A stretch of DNA of 64,000 nt from Adiantum capillus-veneris (Eukaryota; Streptophyta; Polypodiopsida; Polypodiales; Pteridaceae), in the NCBI GenBank assembly GCA_014529385.2, contig CM043944.1:82696884-82760883 (forward strand). Reading direction: 5' to 3'. Made by a program: the position numbers and the translations under genes. How positions within the stretch are numbered: position 1 is the stretch's first letter; the number at the start of each line of letters is the position of its first letter. Shown here piece after piece: positions 46,602-60,595 of the stretch. The notes under the pieces are model-generated. The model did no database searches. It had not been told where the DNA came from and was given only the letters and a program-made list of their open reading frames with translations.

Positions 46602-47483
46602 CGATTTTTCAAAAGTTAGGTTCACTTTTTAGAGACTTCAGTTGTCCTTTTGGACGTACACAACAAGTGCAAGTATATTTTAAGAACATTTTCTAGAGAG
46701 AGACATAGAAATTCTTAGAAGACCCTCCAAATGACCTCAAAAATCTCCTAATGCTTGACATTGAGCTGCCTATTTCAGAAACTTTGTGATCTCAACTCTT
46801 CTCCTCCCCCATCACAAACAGAGCCTTTGTTTCTCCTAGCACAATGGCAGCTCAGCAAGGCAGCCATTGTCGGCGGTCTTCATACCGGTTGGGCATTATG
46901 GCATATGTCATTGTGAACTTGCAAAATAATGTGATACTGCTTGAAAGAACAAAAAAGATGAGCAGTCCAAGGGCAAAAATGACTAACATATAGGAGAAAA
47001 TTTGTGAAGATTGAGCACTAAAATACCATTTCCTATCGTATATACAAATAGGTTTCATGCGGCGTATTCCAACAACCAAGCCACACGGATGACAATTTGA
47101 CGAGACTATGTCAGCAGCTGAGTGACTAAATCACGTTTTTTTGGCTAAAATCCATCCACTCACACCATCCTCGGATCTCCAACCTACTTGCACCCAACTA
47201 CCACTAGAGCTTTACGCTGCCTATTCTGCAGAAGCCTCTGGTTACCCAAGATAAATGGAGGGAAACTAACCATTCATGAACCAAATATGGTGAGTTAACC
47301 TCTCTCTCTCTCTAAGATTTTAGTAGCTCAACAGAGGACATGAAACAATGAAATCAAAAGCATAGGCTAGATCACGTCCTTAATCAGAAAGAGTGATTCT
47401 AAGAGAAACTCACCTTATTGCCCTTCCAATTGGTGTTCGTATGAAGCCTTCACTTTGAGCTTGTGTGCCCATCTGAGCAACCC
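46602..47483. other. No gene recognised
   Basis: Contains a block (47,118-47,180) related to 45,445-45,500 and a short CT run near 47,300. No coding or RNA gene supported. Confidence 0.4.
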
Positions 47484-47636
<153 letters not shown>

Positions 47637-47853
47637 GCACGCCAGCACACACATCCTTACCAATTGAAACCAAGTTTGCTCCAAATTGTGAAGAGTGGGC
47701 ATCCAGATTCCATACTTCACTGCCCCTCTCTGTGCCCACACTTGCTATGAAGCTAGCTTGAAATCCAAGCTAAACAAGAAGACCACACCTATAATTACCC
47801 CGTCCTACATCCATATTCACATACCTTATTTTGAAGCTAGCACGCATACACAC

Positions 47854-47979
<126 letters not shown>

Positions 47980-48189
47980 GCAAGGGTGGGGTGGTGCCAC
48001 AAAAAAAACGCCAAGGAAAGGTGGCACCAAGGATATAGGAAGAATAGCAAGTGCAGCTGAGAGTGTGTAATGGGAACCAATGGATACCTGGTCATTGAGA
48101 AAGACTCCCCTGCTTGGAGGTTGTTGGCGACCTTGTCTTGAAGCAGCTCACATTTGTACAAAACCAACAAGAACACAAATTTGAAGTGA

Positions 48190-48475
48190 AACGTTTTTCT
48201 CATTGCTTAAGTGACACCCTTCATTTTGTTGCTTAAGCAACCTAACATAGTTTGCAAACGTTGCTAAGAGCGTCGCTTGCCAGTGTCACTTAAACAATGC
48301 ATTTTTAGAGCGTCACTTAAACAACCAAAAGCTTGTTGTTTAAGCCACGCATAATTTTGTTTAAAAAAAATCATCGCTTATATGAGGTAGTCATTGTTCA
48401 TGCGACGTGATCATCATCGTGTAGGTGATGCCTAATTATTTTAAGCCTGTCGCACAACCCCTCTATGTCTAGTAG
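48190..48475. mobile_element. Possible CACTA-like 3' end
   Basis: Repeated 'cttaagtgac', 'gcgtcgct' and 'gcttaagcaac' motifs in both orientations, ending TAGTAGTG at about 48,468-48,475, directly before LINE-A sequence. Resembles the subterminal region at 24,444-24,620. The other end was not found. Confidence 0.35.
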
Positions 48476-49155
48476 TGCTTTGTCAAAGCTTCGACTCAAT
48501 TATATGGGACTTTGTGGTTAAGGTCATGACTAAGTTGGGGTTTGGTAAAAAAATGGCTTCATGTATTATGCTACTAGGGGAGGGTGCAACATCTCAAGTG
48601 CTGCTTAATGGTAGACTTTCTGATAATGTTAAGGTCAATAGATCTGAATGGCAAAGGTGTCCTTTCATACTATCATTGTTTGTTGTAGTAACTCATCCTT
48701 TATTTTGCTTCTTAGCTACTCAAGCCAATGCTGGAAATTTGAAAAGAACTCAAATAGGCCAGGCACAAGTGGTTGCTCTAGGATTTGCAGATGATACTAT
48801 TACCTTTTTACAGGCAGATAATGCAAATATTGGAAAATGCATGAATTATCTCAATTCCTATTCTCTAGCTGTTGGTCTTGAAATTAACCTAGGAAAATCT
48901 ACCCTGATAGATGTATCAACTGATAATTGTAACTCTCTCATTTGGAGAGGCAAAAGGATAGCCAGGGGTACAATCTTCAGACACTTAAGATACCCAATTG
49001 GGGTGGATGTATCAGCCAAACAGTTGACTACTTGGGAAGACCAAAGAGTGCGCTCTAAAGTTGCTAAATAGTATTGTGATGAGTGGCCATTTCATGTCAG
49101 AGTTACGATTTTACAAGCTATTTTGATACCTTACCTTTTTTTTTAAATTTTACCG
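48476..49155 (+). pseudogene. LINE-A RT fragment
   Basis: RT region only: F-D-S-I-I-W-D-F-V-V-K-V-M-T-K-L-G-F-G, V-L-L-N-G-R-L-S-D-N, a partly kept Q-R-C-P-F, F-A-D-D at 48,784-48,795, then L-E-I-N-L-G-K-S and R-H-L-R-Y-P-I-G-V-D-V. It is open for 198 codons (48,475-49,071), the best-kept RT palm of the LINE-A copies, but both ends are cut: by the CACTA-like end on the left and family A on the right (49,157). Confidence 0.8.
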
Positions 49156-49156
49156 C

Positions 49157-50010
<854 letters not shown>

Positions 50011-50385
50011 AAATGATGTCGGATAAGGCCCTTTTGAAGCAAGTTACTAACTTGGGAATTAACTGGGGTTTGTCAGGCTTTAACTAAGTCATGTATCAAG
50101 TAAAAGAAATATAATGATTTACACAACACACAAAAGATGATAGTGGAAAATGAAACTTTGATCACCTTGATGCAGGAACAAAGAAGTTCCCAATGAAGAA
50201 CAATAGACACAAGATGTAGACAATTGAGACTCAAAGCATTAAGTCATTCCTAAAGTTAAAGTAAGGCCGACAAGCACTCAACATCAAGAGATAATGTACA
50301 AGTAGTGGAGCAAAAAAAAGCAAAAACAACAACAAAGACCACACCAACATTGACAATCAGGTTATGTCAAGGACGACATGAATTT
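50011..50385 (+). other. Family-A 3' untranslated stretch
   Basis: No coding signal after the helicase fragment. The run ends at the polypurine tract, so it is the 3' part of the A3 retroelement. Confidence 0.5.
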
Positions 50386-50397
50386 GGAGGGGGGGAG
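50386..50397 (+). promoter_or_regulatory. Polypurine tract of A3
   Basis: GGAGGGGGGGAG directly before TGTTGACCC; a typical primer for plus-strand synthesis ahead of a 3' LTR. Confidence 0.85.
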
Positions 50398-51095
50398 TGT
50401 TGACCCATGGGTGAACACTACGGCATAACTCAGTTTTCATACCAAAGTCTTATTTTTTGAGAGTTATAAAATGATACGGATTATGATTGAAAAAATCATT
50501 TGTAATGAGTAGCTATTCTAGTTGCAGAAGCCGAGTGCGATGGCACTTCCAAGATTGTAAATACAAAGCCATTTGACACATCGAACTCTGTTTTAGGTTT
50601 AACCTATGGTAGCCTTAGTATATAAGGTACCTAGGTCATTTTGTAAGGAAAAATTAATCATAACTAAAGTTTTGAGCTGCCATTGACTGTTTGTGAGAGA
50701 GAAAGAACGTGAGCTTCATCCTAACGCTACTTCTTGCTTGCTCATCGCATTACAGATTCAATTGCACCATTGCAATAGGCTCAAAGAGAGCTACAAAACA
50801 ACGCCAAGCATTCCACACAAGACAGAGCACGCATGCTAACGCATCCACGAGCTATTTGTGGTCGTAAGTGTATCAAAGGATGTCTATTTTTTGCATGCAA
50901 GTAGTCATTAGAATTGTGGTGACATTTGTGTGGGATGATCTCAGCCTGACAAGCTATAGAGATTGCCTCTGTGCGCCTATTGTGTCATTTGCGTCCTTGA
51001 TTAACATTATGTTGATTTAGGTACTGTCGTACGCACTTGATAGGTGGTGTGATTCGCTCCTGCAATAGTGCTTTGCATAGTTTCTAACATCAACT
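50398..51095 (+). repeat. 3' LTR of family-A derivative A3
   Basis: Begins TGTTGA; the best end is TCAACT at 51,090-51,095, one base from the expected inverted TCAACA. A TATA box, TATATAAG, lies at 50,619-50,626. Length is about 698 bp. No second LTR of this type is in the window, so the end is inferred from the terminal inverted repeat only. Confidence 0.65.
50619..50626 (+). promoter_or_regulatory. TATA box in A3 LTR
   Basis: TATATAAG about 220 bp inside the LTR, the expected place for the U3 promoter. Confidence 0.6.
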
Positions 51096-51639
51096 ACTTA
51101 TGTTTGCCCATATCTAAATCCTATGATAGACCTTGAGTAGAGAAGGAGAGCTCATTGGAAGACAATGGAAAATCAAAGTAGAAACACTTGGGAGTTTCTA
51201 GTTGAGCAACCAAAATAGTCAAAGGGGATGGAGTAGGCAATGTCAAAGCATGCTCAGTATGATGTGTAGATAGTGAGACACAAAGGCTAGTGCAGGGAGC
51301 TTTGTAGTCCAAGGACCAAAGCCTGCGACTCTCTGTGGGTAAAGTTCTGGGTCGCACACTCTTTGCATAGTTATACAAACATGCTCCATGAATGCACCAC
51401 GCTCCCGCTCCCTCGAGTGTATGTCTATTGGACATGGCATGCATGCATTACTTAGTCCTTCTAATGATTACTTGCAAGATTTCCCAATTGATTTTTGTAC
51501 ATTAATCTTCTACTAGTGGGTTGTTAGCTAGACATTTAAGACTCCTTTAATGGTTGTTTGATCTAATTCTTCACTAGGACCATTCCAAATAGATCTACTG
51601 GTCTCTGACTTCCTAACACTTCCCCCACAACTAGTCTGA
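51096..51639. other. No gene recognised
   Basis: Minus-strand frames at 51,121-51,444 have no recognisable motifs. May be the 3' flank of the gypsy fragment that follows on the minus strand. Confidence 0.4.
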
Positions 51640-52130
51640 TATTGAATATATTTATAGGTTCAGTGTATGACTTTAAATTGGTATCTTGAGCTGGTGTTGC
51701 TGGGGTTTATTTTGATATGGCATAATACAACTTGATTTTGGGTCCATTGCAGACCCTTGGAAAAATTAATCTTGCTAAATCCTTAAGCCTAATTGTGCCA
51801 TTGGAGAAAACCCAATCAACTTCATAAGGTCCTGACCATGCATTTTAGACAAGGTTTCTTTGGCCTAACTTTGATTGATAGAGCAAAACTTGACCCCCCC
51901 TTTTTAACTCTCTGACCTTGATCTTGCTGTCATGTTCGTGCTTCCTCCTCGATTGAGCCACCTCCTATTCTAACATAGCCTTCTATCTAATTTCATCTAG
52001 TTTCAACAATTCATCCAATCTTTGCTTTAAGTTTGAATTGAAATCCATACCATGTACAAAAGAAAATCTGAGACTAAGAATTGCAAATTCCATAGGTACC
52101 ACTACTTTTGTTCCATCCTTGTATAGCACT
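51640..52130 (-). pseudogene. Ty3/gypsy integrase C-terminal fragment
   Basis: Minus strand, from 52,120: V-V-V-P-M-E-F-A-I-L-S-L-R-F-S, L-D-E-L-L-K-L-D-E-I-R, R-K-H-D-S-K-I-K-V, G-Q-V-L-L-Y-Q-S-K-L-G, then W-S-G-P-Y-E-V and N-G-T-I-R-L-K-D-L. This is the C-terminal domain of a gypsy integrase with its GPY/F module. Three stops interrupt it. Upstream on its strand it meets the (CA)n tract and LINE-B sequence; short scraps of the same domain recur at 24,390 and 27,620. Confidence 0.78.
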
Positions 52131-52142
52131 GCAATCATGCAT

Positions 52143-52369
<227 letters not shown>

Positions 52370-52379
52370 CTTCATCAGA

Positions 52380-53010
52380 TTTTAGTGAGTAGTGAAAATT
52401 TTTCTTAGAAAAAATTGAAGTCATGAAACTCATTCTCTTGCCAAAATGTGTAGGGACACCTACAAATACAAGGAGAAAAAAAATAGATGTGACCCTACTT
52501 TACTTGCAAAGCCCAACTCCAGATGAGGGCTATCATGGAATGCTCATCAATGGTCTTACAAATTCAAGTGCTTGTGAGATTTCCCACTATCAATCAAACA
52601 AATCTTCTTTTTGTTGCTCATACTACTGCATCAAGGAGTGTGGACTAGGAAAACATTAAAAAGGGTGGCGTCTCAAGTGGTTTATGCTGTAGATTGGAAT
52701 ATACATGAAGAATCCATTCATCATCTTTTTGTCACCTATAATCACAACTTGCATTTGAAAAGATATTTCCAAAAAGGTACTGGAGTTTGGCATTCCCAAT
52801 TATCTTGGCACGCACTTTTGATGGGTGAATGAAAATCTATGGATATCCCTTTATGGATGTCTTAGGGATGCCTAACTCTTGCATGTTTTGGTTGGAGAGA
52901 AATAAAGATTGTTTTGGAATGCCCCACACTACTGATACTACTCAACTTAGACTCAATTTTAGTAATGTCATGAGGGAAATTAAATCACATGTGAAATAAT
53001 TCTACAAGAT
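52380..53010 (+). pseudogene. LINE-B C-terminal fragment, plus strand, copy a
   Basis: Reads S-Q-V-V-Y-A-V-D-W-N-I-H-E-E-S-I-H-H-L-F (zf-RVT-type H-L-F) near 52,670-52,730, then Y-N-H-N-L-H-L-K-R-Y-F, then in other phases G-M-P-H-T-T-D-T-T-Q-L-R-L-N-F near 52,920. Minus-strand relatives lie at 23-29 kb. A stop-rich tail follows to 53,220. Confidence 0.65.
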
Positions 53011-53228
53011 GACAAAAGTGGAAATGTGTCCTTCTGGGTCTTTAAGAACCCTCTAGGCTCTCCTTGATTTATGGTTATGTGTCTTGTGTTTAGCACCAAA
53101 TGAAGTAGTTTCAAAACGGTGCCTTTGTGCTTTGACCACAATATGTGCTATACAAATTTTGAAACTAAAAAGAGAGGATAGATCAATCAAATTCTCTCTC
53201 AAATTCTCTATATAAGGTTCTGCAACGT

Positions 53229-53411
53229 CACTACCAACATCGCTAGAGAAGGATTGCTAGCGTTGCTATATAGCGACGTATATAGCAATGCTTATAAAGA
53301 AACCTAAAGTGATGTTCCCGTAGCGATGCTTTTAGCGACATCGAGGAGTTAAAAAACCCAATGTATTTCCTTCGCTAAAAGCATCACAAGTGCATGTAAC
53401 CTCTTGTAGTG
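53229..53411. mobile_element. Possible small CACTA-type MITE
   Basis: Begins CACTACCAACA and ends CTCTTGTAGTG, with 'agcgacg', 'tagcgatgctt' and 'cgctaaaagcatc' motifs between. Terminal inverted repeats share CACTAC only. Possible 3-bp duplication cgt/tgt is imperfect. Confidence 0.4.
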
Positions 53412-54190
53412 TGTACAAAAGAAAATCTGAGACAAAGAATTGCAAATTCCATAGGTACCACTACTTTTGTTCCATCCTTGTATAGCACTGCAATCATGCA
53501 TCTGCACACACACACTCTTCATCAGATTTTAGTCAGTAGTGAAAATTTTTTCTTAGAAAAAATGGAAGTCATGAAACCCACCCTACAGAGGAGTTTTAGG
53601 GGAAATGTATTTTCTCTTGCAAAAATGTGTAGGGACACCTACAAATACAAGGAGAAAAAAAGTAGATGTGACCCTACTTTACTTGCAAAGCCCAACTCCA
53701 GATGAGGGCTATCATGGAATGCTCATCAATGGTCATACAAATTCAAGTGCTTGTGAGATTTCCCATTATCAATCAAACAAAGCTTCTTTTTGTTGCTCAT
53801 ACTACTGCATCAAGGAGTCTGGACTAGGAAAAAACTAAAAAGGGTGGCGTCTCAAGTGGTCTATGCTATAGATAGGAATATACAGGAAGAATCCATTCAT
53901 CATATTTTTGTCACCTATAATCACAACTTGCGTTTGAAAAGATAGTTCCAAAAGGTAGTGGAGTTTGGGATTCCCAATTACCTTGGAGCGCACTTTTGCT
54001 GGGTGAATGCAAATCTAGGGATATCCCTTTATGGATGTCTCCGGAATGCCTATCTCTTGCATGTTTAGTTGGAGATAAATAAAGATTGTTTTGGAATGCC
54101 CCACACTACTGATACTACTCAACTTAGACTCAATTTTAGTAATGTCATGAGGGAAATTAAATCACATGTGAAAGAATTCTATAAGATGAA
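53412..54190 (+). pseudogene. Integrase scrap and LINE-B fragment, plus strand, copy b
   Basis: Tandem partner of 52,050-53,010 at about 95% by eye. It starts with the antisense integrase scrap (53,420-53,460), a tiny (CA)n, and the LINE-B C-terminal region. The unit is about 1.15 kb apart from copy a. Nothing else is seen up to 54,530. Confidence 0.65.
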
Positions 54191-54533
54191 AAAAGTGGAA
54201 ATGTGTCCTTCTAGGTCTTTAAGAACCCTCTAGGCTCTCCTTGATTTATGGTTATATGTTTTTTGTTCATCACCAAATGAAGTAGTTTCAAAATGGTGCC
54301 TTTGTACTTTGACCAGAGTATGTTCTATACAAATTTTGATACTAAAAAGAGAGTATAGATCAATCAAATTCTCTCTCATCTTTGTATTTCAATGAAAACA
54401 CAAAACGAGAACTTTCAATGCACATGAAGAGCTATTAGTTCTCTCTCTCTCTCTCATATTGAGGAGGCAAATCCATTCTCTCATGGTGCTAGCAAATCTT
54501 GGTAAGAAGCACACAAGGAAGATGCAAAGGGAA

Positions 54534-54934
<401 letters not shown>

Positions 54935-56500
54935 TCTTTACTTATAGACTTTTGATTCTGATTTCCAATTCATTTACACTTTAGCAGTTACCTAGCTAGA
55001 CACGGGATTTAGTGCTTGGTAGAGGCTAGACATCGAGGAATTGCTAGGTCTACTCTTGAGAGGTATTAGGAGTTGTGAGTGAGATATAAAAGCATTTGAT
55101 TCTGCATATTCTTTGATGCTTTGAAAGTACTGTTCCATATTCCATTTTTCTTCCAGTTTTGCACAATTTGTTATTCTTTAGTCATAGTATTTAATTCTAC
55201 AATTAAAAGTAGGTTATATAACATTTATAACCATCAAATTGTGCAAAAAGGGTAAGGAAAAAACTGCCAAAAACTTATTTTGGTTGCGAGACCATAAACT
55301 CTAAAATTTTAGAAATTTCATGGTTTGAGCTTAAAAACAAATTCAAACCCAAAAATAAGTGGGTAAAGGGGTTGACCAAGTTCAAAAGAGATGATTTGAA
55401 AAGTTTTAGGCCAAAATGTGCATGAACATGGATCGCGATCCATGACCCCCTGAAAAAAGTGGGTAGAAACTGATATCAGAGGGTTCTGTGGGATTTCAAA
55501 TCTCTAGATACACACTTTTGGTAAAACATTGACACTAAAAACCCACTCAAATAAAGAAATTAGGAAAAAGATACAAAAACCTTGGAAATAGATACAAATT
55601 GGGGCTTTTTGACTATTTGGTGTCCAAATTAAAAAGAAATTGAAAATCTGACCTCTACAGGGTCTAGGCATATAACTCACAAATTTTCATGACTAGATGA
55701 GGTGGAACATGGATTGTGATCCATGACCCCTTGAAGCATATGAGGCTAAGATTTTGGAAGTGAGTAGATGACATCATTTGGGGACATCATTTGGAACAAC
55801 TTTTGTGAAGGTCATCATAGTAGCAAAAAACAACAAAAAGTTGACCAAACCACCAAAATACAAGCTGATAGTCACAAATTACAAGCAACCACAAAATTTT
55901 TCTTATGGCAAGGAGAAAGGTGTTCAAATCCAAAAATAAGTGGATAGGCAGACTCCATAGACTTCAAGTAACCATCTGACCAAGTTTGGGGTTCTGATAT
56001 GCTGGAACATGGATCGCGATCCATGTCCCCCTGCTAGATTTTGGGATTGTGGTCGAGAGCAGCACCAAAAACTTATCCGAAAATAGGAATACCAAAAAAC
56101 TTCAAGAAGTGGCTCAAACAAGGCTAGAGTCAATCAAGTCCAAAAACCACAAATAGATCGACAAAGTGACTTTTGGGAGACCTAAGGGGAATCAAACCAC
56201 CTAAAAGTCATATAACAAGGATCAAGAGAGTGTAAAAGACCTATGTGCCAAGTTTTTAGTGATTCTAACATTGGGGTACATGGATCATGATCCATGACCC
56301 CCTATTACAGAAACAACTCATATGGATTCCAGAGTTAGCAATAGTCCTTGATAGCATAGCGGTGATTTCAAAATTCAATTTGGAGCTGGATTGTGCATAT
56401 TGCAAAAAAAAAAAAGAGTTTGTGTCAAAAGTTTGACAAAATTCTAATTCTAGTAGATTTTGACTAGCCCAACGGCTATAAAGCTATAGCCACCAAGTGA
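54935..56500 (+). other. LINE-A leader with palindrome array, second copy
   Basis: Matches 15,120-16,690. Four palindrome-type motifs: CATGGATCGCGATCCATG (55,427-55,444), CATGGATTGTGATCCATG (55,708-55,725), the 20-bp version at 56,007-56,026, and CATGGATCATGATCCATG (56,279-56,296), still a perfect palindrome. Spacing is 281, 300 and 271 bp. Confidence 0.75.
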
Positions 56501-57980
56501 TTTTTGTACAGGTTTTGTGAACCAGAGTACAACAAGTTGCTATTAATCGGAGGACTGAATGCACAATAAAAGGGAACAGGTCAAGGTTTTGCACGCTTCA
56601 TTTTCTTGATTCATTGCGATCAGGCAAACTTTATCAAAGTAGAAATCCTAGTATTAGCGACCAATCAAGTCATATTTCAACGGAGGGTAGTGTCTATCAA
56701 GGGACCATACCTACCTTAGAGACGATCTTGGAGGAAAGTCTATTTTCTGATATTGAAGAAACCAAAATGGGAGTGAGACCATCACAGCCTGCACCAAACT
56801 TGAAACTTTTACACCTGCAATATTAGTCTAAAAATGAGTATGGCGCTCAAATCTATAAAGTCGGTATGAATCGTTATTGTGTTAAAATGGAAGAGAGGCC
56901 TAGTGAGCTTAAGCTTGTAGTGCCCATAGATTATAGTGCCGATCAATATTTCAATGAAGAGGAAAACATGTATATAGTTGTGCTTAATCCTTTTATTGTG
57001 GACAAGTGGGGACTAACATGCACAAAAGAAAAGGTTAACGTGAAAGTGAAAATTATGGAAAGGGATGTATCTCAACTGAGGGAAAGAGATATTGAGGGCC
57101 TTAAATCAGCTAGATAGTTGCTTAAGAGATATGAATCTAAGGTGGCTAGCAAAGCAAGGTTTCTATGTAGACAACAAGATCTCATAGATGTGCATTGCTC
57201 CTCCAAATTGTTCTTCAAAAAGTTGCAGTCAAAGCTTACTAGGGAACGCATACACCACATTGTTGAAGAGGATGGCCACGCCATCTCTGACCCTCAGGCA
57301 GTCATGCAAGAATGCAAATAACACTTTGAAAACATTTTGAATAAACAAGTGGATATGTCTTTTGAGAGGCAACAATCTATTGAGTTAATGCTTTCAGTAG
57401 TGGATCCATGTATTGAGGAGCATAATGTTAAAAGAATGGAAGCTCCATTTGAGGAGAAATAATTGCTTTGGGGCCCTCGCTGGTTTTATTGGGGGTGATC
57501 CATATTAGATAACATATTGATTGTCATGTTGGGAATTGAAGTAAGCAAGAAGACAAACCAGAAAGTGGTACTACTGCAACTAGACTTTGCCAAAGCTTAT
57601 GACTCAATCATATGGGACTTTGTGGTTAAGGTCATGACTAAGTTGGGGTTTGGTAAAAAAAAAATTGGCTTCATGTATTATGTTGCTAGGGGAGGGTGCA
57701 ACATCTCAAGTGCTGCTTAATGGTAGACTTTCTGATGATGTTAAGGTCAACAGATCTGTACGATAGGGGTGTCCTTTTATACTGTTATTTTTTGCTGTAG
57801 GAATTCATCCTTTATTTTGCTTCTTAGCTACTCAAGCCAATGTTGGAAATCTGAAAGGACTTCAAATAGGGTAGGAACAAGTGGTTGCTCTAGGCTTTGC
57901 ATATGATACTATTACCTTTTTACACGCAGATAATGCAAATATTTGAAAATGCATGAATTATCTCAATGTATATTCTCTAG
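56501..57980 (+). pseudogene. LINE-A RT remnant, copy with lost catalytic Asp
   Basis: N-terminal block (56,614-57,117), linker, then RT to the catalytic box. The box reads F-A-Y-D at 57,896-57,907, the first Asp changed to Tyr, so catalysis is impossible. Stops include TAG at 57,115-57,117 and an A insertion near 57,655. The copy ends at 57,980, where family-A leader sequence begins. Confidence 0.78.
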
Positions 57981-58189
57981 CACGCAAGAATCCTAACAAG
58001 TGGAAGCAATAAAAGTAGGCAGCCAAAGCGTGAGTAGAGGTAGGGAGCTTGCCCACTTGGGGAGTGGCAGGTGGGTATCATTTGAGGCCAATTTTGTATT
58101 TAGTTTTGCATTGTCCTTTAGGTTTGGTAGTTACGTTTATTTGTACTTTTCAATTCTAACGTAATGTATTCTTTGTATGTTTTGAACAG

Positions 58190-58393
58190 TGGTCGCTGAC
58201 AGGACATGACCCCACACCATACGAGCACGAGGACGCGGGCAAAAAGGGCTCAAACGCCCTGATGGGCATTCTCAGTTCTTGCGGCGGCATGGTTAGTATT
58301 TCACTTTTTTTTCTTAAGTGGATCCGGAAGAGGATATTCTGCGATCAAGTGGATAGCCATGAAGCGTGTGTCTTGCCGAGGGTCTGCGACTAG
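58190..58393 (+). other. GC-rich exon-like island in family-A leader
   Basis: A clearly GC-richer block in AT-rich surroundings. 58,190-58,291 is 34 codons, W-S-L-T-G-H-D-P-T-P-Y-E-H-E-D then G-S-N-A-L-M-G-I-L-S-S-C-G-G-M. It is preceded by a branch-like TTCTAAC and TTTTGAACAG and followed by a GTTAGT donor-like sequence. The same phase stays open to a TAG near 58,391. I do not recognise the protein. A captured host exon is one reading; another is a primer site (TGGTCGCTGACAGG) just after an LTR end (...AACA). Confidence 0.35.
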
Positions 58394-58749
58394 ATAGGTT
58401 TAGTTAAGATCTGTGGATTAGAGTAGTTGTTGGTGGTCGAGTGATTTGTGAGGTGATAAAAGCGTTTACTAGTCCGTGTGTGGCAGTGAAACCTTTTTCT
58501 ACTCATAGATGCAAAACCTCATATGATTTGTAGGAGTAGCTTTAGGTAAGTGATCCGATTCTGATCTAGAGCTATTCAACACTGAATTATTTGCTAAAGT
58601 TCTTGATTGCATTTGAAATCACAGAGAAGTGTGCTTTTGAGGGTAAAGATGCATTAAACAAGCTTTTGTGGATATTTTTGCATGACTGACTGATGCTGTG
58701 CATATAAAAGAGCATTTGCAAGGGTTCTGTGAAGAAAACCTGAAATTCT

Positions 58750-60180
58750 GTAAACATAGACATGCTACGCGTAGGATGTCTCAAGGGGGTTCTGGAGACC
58801 AAATTTGAAAATTCTGACTACACCAGTGGGTTCAGAGGGTAGGTTTTACCCTAGTAACATATTGACTTGGGTGTTTTTCCCTAATTTTGTTGACCAAAAG
58901 CCAAAAGGCGGAGTTAGAAAACGTAAACTTTCAGAAAAGGCTTAAATTGAGTGATTTTTGCATGTTTTTGCAATTGTGAAGCATACTTGCACTTGTCGAA
59001 AGCATAAGGAAGCATCAGGGACACTTCAGTCTCAAAAAATCAGCAGTAGACATCCTACGCGTAGGATGTCTACAGGGTGATCTGGTGGAAATTTTGAAAA
59101 TCTGAGGTTACCAGTGTGTTCAGAAGGTAGGTTTTACCCTATTTTCACCTGGAAAGTGAAAATTTGACCAAATTTTGACAAATCAAAGCCGAAAGACGAG
59201 AACCGCCAGACATCCTACCCAAATTGTGTCCAAGGCCTAATTTTGAGACCAAACCATAGGGTGACTTCATGTGCATGTTATACATGATGTTTTGAGTGCA
59301 TGTGAGAGTTTTCAGCTCATTTGGGTGAGAAAATTGGGTTTTAAGCAGACTTTAGTATTTTTGACTGAAAAAGGCAAGGATAGCTAGTTTGGGGTCTTTT
59401 GACATCCAAATTAAAATCTGAGCACACCATTGGGTTGCTGACATCAAGGGGAAGCTTTGGGTCAAGTCTTGGGTTAAACAGGCCAAAAAGACATCCTACA
59501 CGTAGGATGTCATATGTGTGATTTTGGACTCTAAACAAAATTCTGAGCATTCCACAGTGATCAGCACCTTAAGGAGAGTCTGCGGTTCAAATTTGGGGCA
59601 ATTCTGAGCAGTTAGACATCCTACGCGTAGGATGTCTAAGGCATGATTTAGAAGCAAAATTCAAACTGTGGACATATCAGGGTGTTGTATAGCCTTAGGC
59701 AAGCCTCCCAGTCAATTTTGGTCCAATTTGGAGTTGATTTGACTTAGGAATTCATCAGAACAGACATCAGGCTTCTGGAACAGATTCTTGATCATTTGAC
59801 CAACCTATAGGTGTTAGAATCAAAAAGTAAAAATAGCTGTGAGTTTAGCACATCAAGGGGAAGCTACAGTGCAAGTTTGAGCTGAAACAGAGCAAAAAGA
59901 CATCCTACGCGTAGGATGTCTCCAGCTTGATTTAGGACTCCAAACCAATTTATGAGCACACCACTGTGATCAGCACATCAAGGAGAAGCTGGGGTGAAAA
60001 TTTCAAGTCATTCTGAGCAAAAAGACATCCTACGCGTAGGATGTCTCAAGGCCATTTTTAAATCCAAATGAAAATCTGAGCATACCATTGTGTTGCTGGA
60101 CTTAAGGGGAGTCTCTGGACCAAATTTTGTTAAATTCTGAGCATATAGACATACTACGCGTAGGATGTCTCTAGGCCAGT
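58750..60180 (+). other. Family-A leader with palindrome array
   Basis: Seven near-perfect or perfect palindromes built on CATCCTACGCGTAGGATG: 58,759-58,780 (one mismatch), 59,047-59,072 (26 bp perfect), 59,490-59,511 (centre CACG), 59,612-59,639 (28 bp perfect), 59,898-59,921 and 60,023-60,046 (24 bp perfect), 60,147-60,170 (one mismatch); a half site is at 59,209-59,220. Centre spacing is 290, 441 (half site between), 125, 284, 125 and 124 bp. Spacers are diverged repeats of each other ('tctgagcacaccattgtg', 'atcaaggggaagct'). Confidence 0.85.
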
Positions 60181-60595
60181 TTTAGGGTCCAACTGTAATT
60201 TTGACCATACAGGAGTGTTCACAGTGTCACAGAGATCCCAAATCTTTTTTCAAAATTGAATTTGGACTCATTTTGACCAGTCCAAACTGCATTTCACTGT
60301 TTTGGCCATAACTTTCACAAACGGTATCGGATCGGAAAAGTTTTTATATCAAAAGGTAGCTTGAGCGCGGCTCTACAGATCTTAGTGCAACCATTTAGTT
60401 CAACTTTGAAAAAAACATCGTTTAAGGCCTCAAAATTCATCCGGAAGTCAGGGTGTCTAAAAGCGACAATTTGCGAGAATTGTGACAAAACGGTTGCGGT
60501 TTTGGACAAAGTTTCGACTTTTCCCTAACCAAAGCACTTGAACACAATGGACTAAGTCTACTTGAACCAAGCAAAAGCTCTTAAGCCCAGAAATC

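Noticed and set aside
58750-60180. Palindrome array as a CRISPR array
   Set aside because: Units are perfect palindromes 124-290 bp apart with homologous, repeat-derived spacers in a plant retroelement leader; CRISPR spacers are short and unrelated.
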